Shown here: positions 58,640 to 64,000 of the stretch, piece by piece
Layout: the number at the start of each line of letters is the position of its first letter
Numbering within the stretch: position 1 is the stretch's first letter
From: Deroplatys truncata
Taxonomy: Eukaryota; Arthropoda; Insecta; Mantodea; Mantidae
Assembly: GCA_030765065.1 (NCBI GenBank)
Contig: CM060990.1
Span: forward strand, 281,321,341-281,385,340
DNA: 64,000 nt
Direction of reading: 5' to 3'
The notes under the pieces: model-generated
The model's input: only the letters and a program-made list of their open reading frames with translations
Database searches by the model: none
What the model was told of the DNA's origin: nothing
Made by a program: the position numbers and the translations under genes

Positions 58640-59120
58640 GCAAGGGGTAGAGGAATGAGCACGTGTTCCATGACGCTCACGCACAGGATTTTAATGGAAT
58701 GGAGTGATTTCTTGTGAATAGTATTGAATGCAGCACTCCCACGAAAATGTGGAATTCTTGGAATGCCCGTCAGGTGCGTTTTGTGACACATGCAGAAGTT
58801 TTGGTGGAATGGGGTGATTTATTTGAGAATAGGATGGAACGCAAGCGTTTCCACGAAATCATCACAGCCGCTCGCGTCTCACTTGCTCTAAATTGCATAA
58901 CAAAAATGGAATGTCAGGAATGCACACATGTTCCATGGCCGCTGCAGGAATTTTTGATGGAATGGAGTGATTTCTTGGAGAATGAGGTACGGTGCCAGCG
59001 CTCCAACAAGAATGCCCCCTGGTGTTCACTGTATATCTTCTTATAGCAACAATAGAAAGTTTCAAATATGTTTTATCCTGAAAACAATAGTATCCTTGAA
59101 TAACACCTGCGTTCCCATTG
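58640..59120. repeat. ~150-bp tandem units of R2
   Basis: AATGGAGTGATTTCTTGTGAA, GGGGTGATTTATTTGAGAA and GGAGTGATTTCTTGGAGAA mark three units near 58697, 58810 and 58965. This is the inverse counterpart of 41870-42560. Confidence 0.6.
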
Positions 59121-59409
59121 GAAATGTGGAATCCTTACAATGAAAACAGATGTCCACAGATCCCGTGAGGCTATAAAACACCCAAAAAAGCATGAATGGA
59201 TCCTGTCATCCAATGTTCGTTGAACAAAGAAGAATAATTAGTCAATCTTTTGTCGGCAGCAGGTGTGTAAGTTTAGGGTGGGTGCTTTATTTGACAACTG
59301 GAAGGGAAGGGGCACATTCTTGCATATCATTTGCATATTATGTGTACTGGCTCCACCATTTACCTTATAATTCCGCCGTATTTTCACATACCTTGTTCAT
59401 GTTTTAAGA

Positions 59410-61025
59410 TTTTGTCGCCCTGAGAGGTGGCACGGCTCAAACCCCCCACTCCCCTTGAGCTGGCCATAGGTTGTATACAACTTACGCTCCGAGATGGCGA
59501 GGAAGAAGGCTCGCTCCGTCGCCGCTCCTGCTAAGGCAGGAACCTCTTCATCTCCTCCGGCACCCGCCGACGAGATTTCGCCGCAGCCGCCGCAGCCTAG
59601 GGCAACCTATGCCGCAACCGCCGCTTCGCCGCCAGCCAGCGCAGCTTTGCCGCGACTGCCTTCGCAGTCGCCGCGTCACTCACCGGCATACACGCTGCCG
59701 ATTCTGGGTACATCCTAGCCACCGCAGAGCCAGCCTGTACCTCAAGGGAGGTACAGTGCCGTCATCAGAGGGGTCCCGAGGGACCTGCCAGTCAGGTTCC
59801 TCATCGCCGTAGCCCACCAGCAGTGGCCTTCAGCTCTGAAGGTCACTAGGATCATCGGAGCACGGGGACCCACGTCATTAGTTAGGATGGAGCTTGCAGA
59901 CCCTGGCGACTACGAAGCTGCCTTGAGGGCGGGCCTGCCCTTGTTAGGGCGGTGCTTACGCATCGAGGCCAGCCGAGTGGAACGCCAGGCTCCCCGCAGG
60001 CGCTGCTGTGCCTACGGGCACATCGAGACGTCCTGCACAGCACAACCGAGGTGCCACTACTGTGGTGCCCACAGCACGACTGCAACGTGCAAGCAGCACG
60101 ACCTTCGCCGCCGACGCCGCTACTGTGCGACCTGTGGAGGGTCAACACCACACTACACAGGCCAAGCAGGAAAGCAACGCCAAAGCCGCCAGCATCTTCA
60201 TCGCAGCCAGCATCACCTCCACAGACGCCGACACCAGCACCTTCACCAGCGCTGACACCAACATCTTCAGCACCGATCATCGAGGAAGTCCAGGGCCTAC
60301 GCGACGCCGTTCAGGATCTCCACGCGGAGTTCCTGAACATGACGACGAAGCTAACAGCCCTGGAGGAACTCATCAGGGACCTTCAAGACACCTCAGCTGC
60401 TCAGCAAGTTTTTCTAGCTGGGCAGTTCGAGTCCATCACTTCTAGACTCAGCACCACAACTCCATCCAGACTTCATCTTCAGCAACGGACACCATCACAC
60501 AACAACTAGATTCCATCGACATCACCGTCAGATCTCTGGAAGAGCAGCAGCACCAACTTCGGGCCTACTTCCAGCAGACAGCCAAACCGGAGGCCCCAAG
60601 CAACCGCCGAAGGCCTCCGTCCAGCGCAACATACGCAGAAGAATACATGAGCAGGATGCAGCTTCACAAGAAGTAAGTTCTACGCCAACCTACACCTTCC
60701 ATACAATCACCTTTCCAACTCTTACCTAAACCCTCGCTATTTTCACCAGTGTTGCAGTCAGGTTTCATGGCTGCAACCTAGTAGCTACCTTTACCCGCTC
60801 CCGCCCATAGGGCGGCAGCTTCCATCTTTCACATACTAACGCGGGTGCTATGCGGGACCGCACAAAGCCACGCCATTCCACTTTTATCCTTCTTCCATTT
60901 TTCCACCCGGTGGAGGAGTTTTTAGTGGGTATGCCGACTATTGGTGAGTCCCACACTCTCAGTCCCGACTCCCATCGGGGCTGGGGTCAGTGATTAAATC
61001 GTTTTCTCCTCCACTCGAAAAAAAC
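59410..61025 (+). mobile_element. ORF1-only LINE-like element
   Basis: GC-rich island starting near GTCGCCCTGAGAGGTGGCAC. It has a short leader, a Gag-like ORF1 with zinc knuckles and coiled coil, and a 350-bp GC-rich 3' region ending in CTCGAAAAAAACGC. No endonuclease or reverse transcriptase follows, so it would depend on another LINE. Base composition is sharply unlike the AT-rich flanks. The 3' side borders directly on a mariner-type transposase relic. No clear target duplication was found. Confidence 0.6.
59494..60676 (+). pseudogene. LINE ORF1 (zinc-knuckle, coiled-coil Gag-like protein)
   Basis: Starts MARKKARSVAAPAKAG with an Ala/Pro-rich N-terminus. One in-frame TAG at 59716 interrupts the first part; the same frame then reads YSAVIRGVPRDLPVRFLIAV, SLVRMELADPGDYEAALRAG and CCAYGHIETSCTAQPRC-HYCG, with three closely spaced Cys/His knuckles to CATCGGSTPHYTG. 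After a frameshift near 60165 a Pro/Ser-rich linker leads to a coiled coil (VQGLRDAVQDLHAEFLNMTT); a second shift near 60450 leads to LDSIDITVRSLEEQQHQLRA and a stop at 60674-60676. Three lesions only, so it decayed fairly recently. It would bind element RNA. Confidence 0.75.
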
Positions 61026-61075
61026 GCTATATTCTAATGCATAATGCTTCATGGGCATAATATGCTTCTGCCACT

Positions 61076-61705
61076 ATGAGACGCTACCTTACTCAAAATT
61101 TGGTAAGGCCAGAATGGATAGGTCGCGGGGAATTGTGTCTTCGAATGCAACATCTGCATTTAAATCCTTTGCAATTTTACTTCTGGGATCACCCTAAAAG
61201 TGTACCATAAGGCATTCTTGCTAATTTCATTAGGGAATTACAACAGTGAGGTGTCGATGTTTGTCAACACTTCCTAAATCTATCAGAAAGCTCAAAAGCA
61301 TTTGAAGATTGATGTTCATTGTTAGATAGACATGCTCGAATGGCATTTTAGCACCTCTTAAACATTTATGAATGTACAGTATTGTAGCATGCAATGTCCT
61401 TCATACTAAAATTAGCATACGTAGAAGAGGAAAACATTTTGTTGAACTAAAACTATTTCTAGTAAAAACTACCTTTTTCTCCTGGCATTTCGCTACCAAG
61501 TAGGACTACGGCGCATAATGTACTAAAGATAAAAGCGTACTATGTGCACAACCAATCAAATAAATGATGGATCATAATCTTACAAATTCGAATTATCCTG
61601 CAACCAGTTCATTTGCAAACATGTGTTTACTGGAACATCTTAATGTCTAAGACATTCACATTTTACTCTTTCATTTTGTGAACTTACTTCTGAGTCACCC
61701 TATAT
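61076..61705 (+). pseudogene. Tc1/mariner-like transposase, C-terminal fragment
   Basis: MRRYLTQNLVRPEWIGRGEL is followed by HLNPLQFYFWDHPKSVP, the decayed region of the third catalytic acid (usually SPDLNPLDFYFWG). A stop and ILANFIRELQQ come next. The 3' side ends near TTCTGAGTCACCCTATATA, the inverse of a CAGGGTGACTC-type terminus. The N-terminal part is absent; the ORF1-only LINE abuts its 5' side. Confidence 0.6.
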
Positions 61706-61709
61706 ATTA

Positions 61710-62405
61710 AATTTCTAAATTATTATAAGTATACCCTTAACATTGTAATCTCATATTTCCTTGGGACTTAAATCTAGAATACTACAATACTAGTGAAGGG
61801 TGGTATTTTGATAAGCTGAATTATACACTATTACATTGGTAAACGGAATGTCTAATGTTACTATTTAACATAGCATAATCATTTTAATTACCAAAAATAT
61901 TGGTGAGAATATATGCTTCAGTGGTGATAAGGTACAGGGCATACAAAGAACCAAGATGAAGGTGAATATGAAGTAGCACCAGTGGCCAGCTGATCTCTTT
62001 AGGTGCCTGTTTGCTTCCACCTTCCATGCTGCGTCCTGTTTGTTCTTTAGGGATTTTCTCTGCAAACACAATGCCTTTATGAGAAAAACATGTTCATTAA
62101 TGATTTTTATTTATATTCTAATCCAAAAATAAAGTATAAAGGAGTATAACAAAACATATGGGAAATCCTGAACCAATTGAAAAAAACAGAAAAAAAGCCT
62201 TTGGTAAAAATATACTGCCGTCTTACTTAAATATTAGACGTCAAAAATTAATATTTTGAGAAATGAGTGGTTATACATTTTGTATCTTGGCTAGGAAAAA
62301 TTATAAAACCAAGCGAGTTTTGTAATATTACGCAACTTCCATACTGTTATTGAGCACCGAGGTCCTTAAATATAGTTTCAAAACAAACCAGTATTGCTTT
62401 ATTTC
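61710..62405. other. No gene recognised
   Basis: AT-rich. Two overlapping minus-strand frames at 61865-62071 have no recognisable product. Confidence 0.35.
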
Positions 62406-62409
62406 CTTT

Positions 62410-62640
62410 CCCAGCAACTATCGTCGATCCAACTATCAGACGGGAAACGGATGGCTATTATGTAACTGAGGTACAAACGAAACATTTTAAAAATTTACGG
62501 ACCAAAGTTCATTATTATTGTATGAAATACTATCTGGCCTCCATTAAGGATGTTGGTCTTGTGAATGGCGTCGGAGGCATTATTGCTAAATTTGTTTTTT
62601 TAAATTTTGTAGATATTTTAAAAAGAAAAGTATTTTTGTT
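62410..62640 (+). pseudogene. Reverse-transcriptase C-terminal fragment (RTE/R2-like)
   Basis: ATIVDPTIRRETDGYYVTEV, then YYLASIKDVGLVNGVGGIIA and KFVFLNF. This resembles the C-terminal segment of widespread RT proteins (…PTIRFE…, …I-x-V-I-G-L-x-x-G-x-R-G-T-I…KF). A preceding TTTCCCAG could be chance. Only about 70 residues remain; the assignment rests on this pattern. Confidence 0.4.
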
Positions 62641-62952
62641 TGCAAGGTGTTTATTTCTGTGCCCAAATCTTTATACAGGCGAGTTTCAAGTCCACCGACA
62701 AACTTCAGAGGATGATTCCTGACTGAAAACGGAGCACAAAGGTTCATATCACATGCTTTCCGGAAATGCATGGTTTCCACGGTAGATAGCACTGATGACA
62801 TTTTCTCATAACGCTCAGCGTGCGCTTTGTGTCCTGCAGATACTGTGATTCCAGCAACGTAGAAACACAATTGTCCGGCATTCATTCCAGGAAGAAGCCG
62901 AGATAGTGTTCGTGTGTGGCCAAGCAGGTGGAACGGTTGAGAGGTAACACAA

Positions 62953-63177
62953 ATGTACCGATCCGCGTACCATGAGAGACAGCACCACCCACATCACAAA
63001 GCATTTGGAGCCATCTTTTGGCGTTTATGTGAGCATGGGACATTTGGGATAGACGAACGTTCAGGGCGGCCGCGGACTGTGCGTACACCAGATGTGGAGG
63101 AACATGTTCTCCATGATATTGAGAACAACCCTGGTACTGTGGGCTTCAAATGTTTTCCGATGGCCCAAGGGGTGTAG
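62953..63177 (+). pseudogene. Tc1/mariner-like (DUF4817-type) transposase, N-terminal fragment
   Basis: SAYHERQHHPHHKAFGAIFW, RLCEHGTFGIDERSGRPRTV and VEEHVLHDIENNPGT form the HTH N-terminus typical of this group (…PGRPRTVRTPDVEE…). It loses the frame after NNPGT, and no catalytic part follows. It is from a different copy than 61076-61705. Frames on the opposite strand are shadows. Confidence 0.75.
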
Positions 63178-63259
63178 AAGAAGAGGGGGAAGAAATGTCT
63201 TCTCGAATAGCCATGCCTGATAACCAACAGCAAGTGCCGGATCGTCTCAAAGGTCACAT

Positions 63260-64000
63260 TTACTTCCTTGTATACTGGTATGATTCAGCTACCTGACTCT
63301 AAGAGGAAAGAAGACGAAACTAAATAATTTTCTCTTTACTGGAACTATTCAAGCGAAATAAATTAACATTTTCTTTGCATAATATGTTGTTAAACATCAA
63401 ATATTGCACCCTTTATGGGGGTGCTACACAAGTTTAAGATTCAGTAATTTTCTTGAGAAACAAGGTTCGCATAATGTATATCTTGTTTTTAACGTTTGTT
63501 GCTAGTAACAAATAATAATAATAATAATAATAATAATCACAATAATAATAATATCATAATTATCAACCAATAGAACGTTCTACGCTTACTCAGAAGCAGA
63601 GGATACTTATTACCTTGAATATAAGTTCGATTTGCTTTTTAATTTTCATAGATATTGATCACAACGTTTACCGCATGTAGTTCCATACAGTTGGCACATT
63701 CAGTGCTGATAATATTCAAGTAATGTTTTAAAAATATGGAAGCAAAAGTAATATTATTCAAACTGTTGAAGCAGTTTGGGCACAATTAAGTGCAACATTA
63801 AATTTTCTTCAAAATGAGATATATTTTGCGTTTGTTACTGAAAAACGAATAAAGATTGTTTTATTTGAAACATAATTCCCCTTACACACACAAGAGAAAG
63901 GAAGAAAGACCGTGCTTGCCAGTCGTATAGTAGATGTTGAGTAAAAACACATATGTAGGTATTGTATCCAAAAGGAGAAAATAATAATAGATACGAGGAA
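63260..64000. other. No gene recognised; (TAA)n microsatellite at about 63510-63555
   Basis: AT-rich sequence with a trinucleotide run (ATA)n interrupted once by CACAATAATAATAATATC. Nothing coding was recognised. Confidence 0.4.

Larger units (their letters stand above)
53123..59405 (-). repeat. Right arm R2 of palindrome 2
   Basis: Inverse of L2 (anchors given there) without the DNA transposon and MITE insertions. Beyond 59262 it continues with sequence that resembles the outer end of R1 (TTGCATATCATTTGCATATT near 59320 against 25120-25140), then meets the ORF1-only LINE-like element near 59405. Confidence 0.8.

Noticed and set aside
59882..60280. 132-codon minus-strand frame in the GC-rich island
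   Set aside because: It is antisense to the zinc-knuckle ORF1; low-complexity Gly/Val/Cys composition follows from the GC-rich sense strand.
1..64000. Polinton/Maverick or DNA-virus origin for the palindromes
   Set aside because: No DNA polymerase, capsid, protease or integrase motif was seen in any arm or in the palindrome 2 spacer, and the arms are too long and repeat-rich for that type.

Overview
The window is eukaryotic, AT-rich and almost entirely repetitive. I see no bacterial-type operons and only one candidate host-gene fragment. The mix of transposons (DUF4817-type Tc1/mariner transposases, an RNase H-bearing I-like LINE, hAT, piggyBac, P/THAP and Mutator-like relics, and a tRNA-headed SINE) fits a large arthropod genome. 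A polyneopteran such as a cockroach or termite is my best guess, from family resemblance only.

The backbone is one long repeat unit, here called the palindrome arm, present four times in alternating orientation as two giant palindromes. Palindrome 1 has its left arm L1 at 1-3560 (running off the window), a centre near 3700, and a right side made of a 170-bp inner fragment (3880-4050), a 10.3-kb nest of transposons (4051-14372), and arm R1 (14373-about 25160, split by an LTR retroelement). Palindrome 2 has arm L2 (41750-50195), a 2.9-kb spacer (50196-53122) and arm R2 (53123-about 59405). Each arm holds, from outside to inside, short tandem arrays, a (CT/GA)n tract, a CCAAT-rich module, an array of a recurrent motif of about 35 bp, and a decayed gene transcribed towards the palindrome centre. 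That gene is short, with a conserved start codon, a splice-donor-like end and a block resembling a small OB-fold protein. All four copies are broken.

Nested insertions: a Tc1/mariner relic at the same relative place as a foldback MITE; a second transposase split by a full-length 5.9-kb LINE with an 11-bp target duplication; a LINE 3' fragment; a young 4.8-kb non-autonomous LTR retroelement on the minus strand (a coiled-coil Gag-like ORF, no pol) with a SINE in one LTR; and, in L2, a 1.48-kb DNA transposon and a MITE whose empty sites are readable in R2.

Between the palindromes (25.2-41.75 kb) lies a graveyard of P/THAP, hAT (two), piggyBac, mariner, Mutator-like and a 5'-truncated second LINE copy. 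After palindrome 2 come an ORF1-only LINE-like element, two transposase fragments and a short RT C-terminal fragment. The only host-gene-like signal is a TATA box, short leader and 34-nt signal-peptide-like first exon with a consensus donor in the palindrome 2 spacer (50576-50690). All homology statements come from reading by eye. No search was run and no identity was computed.
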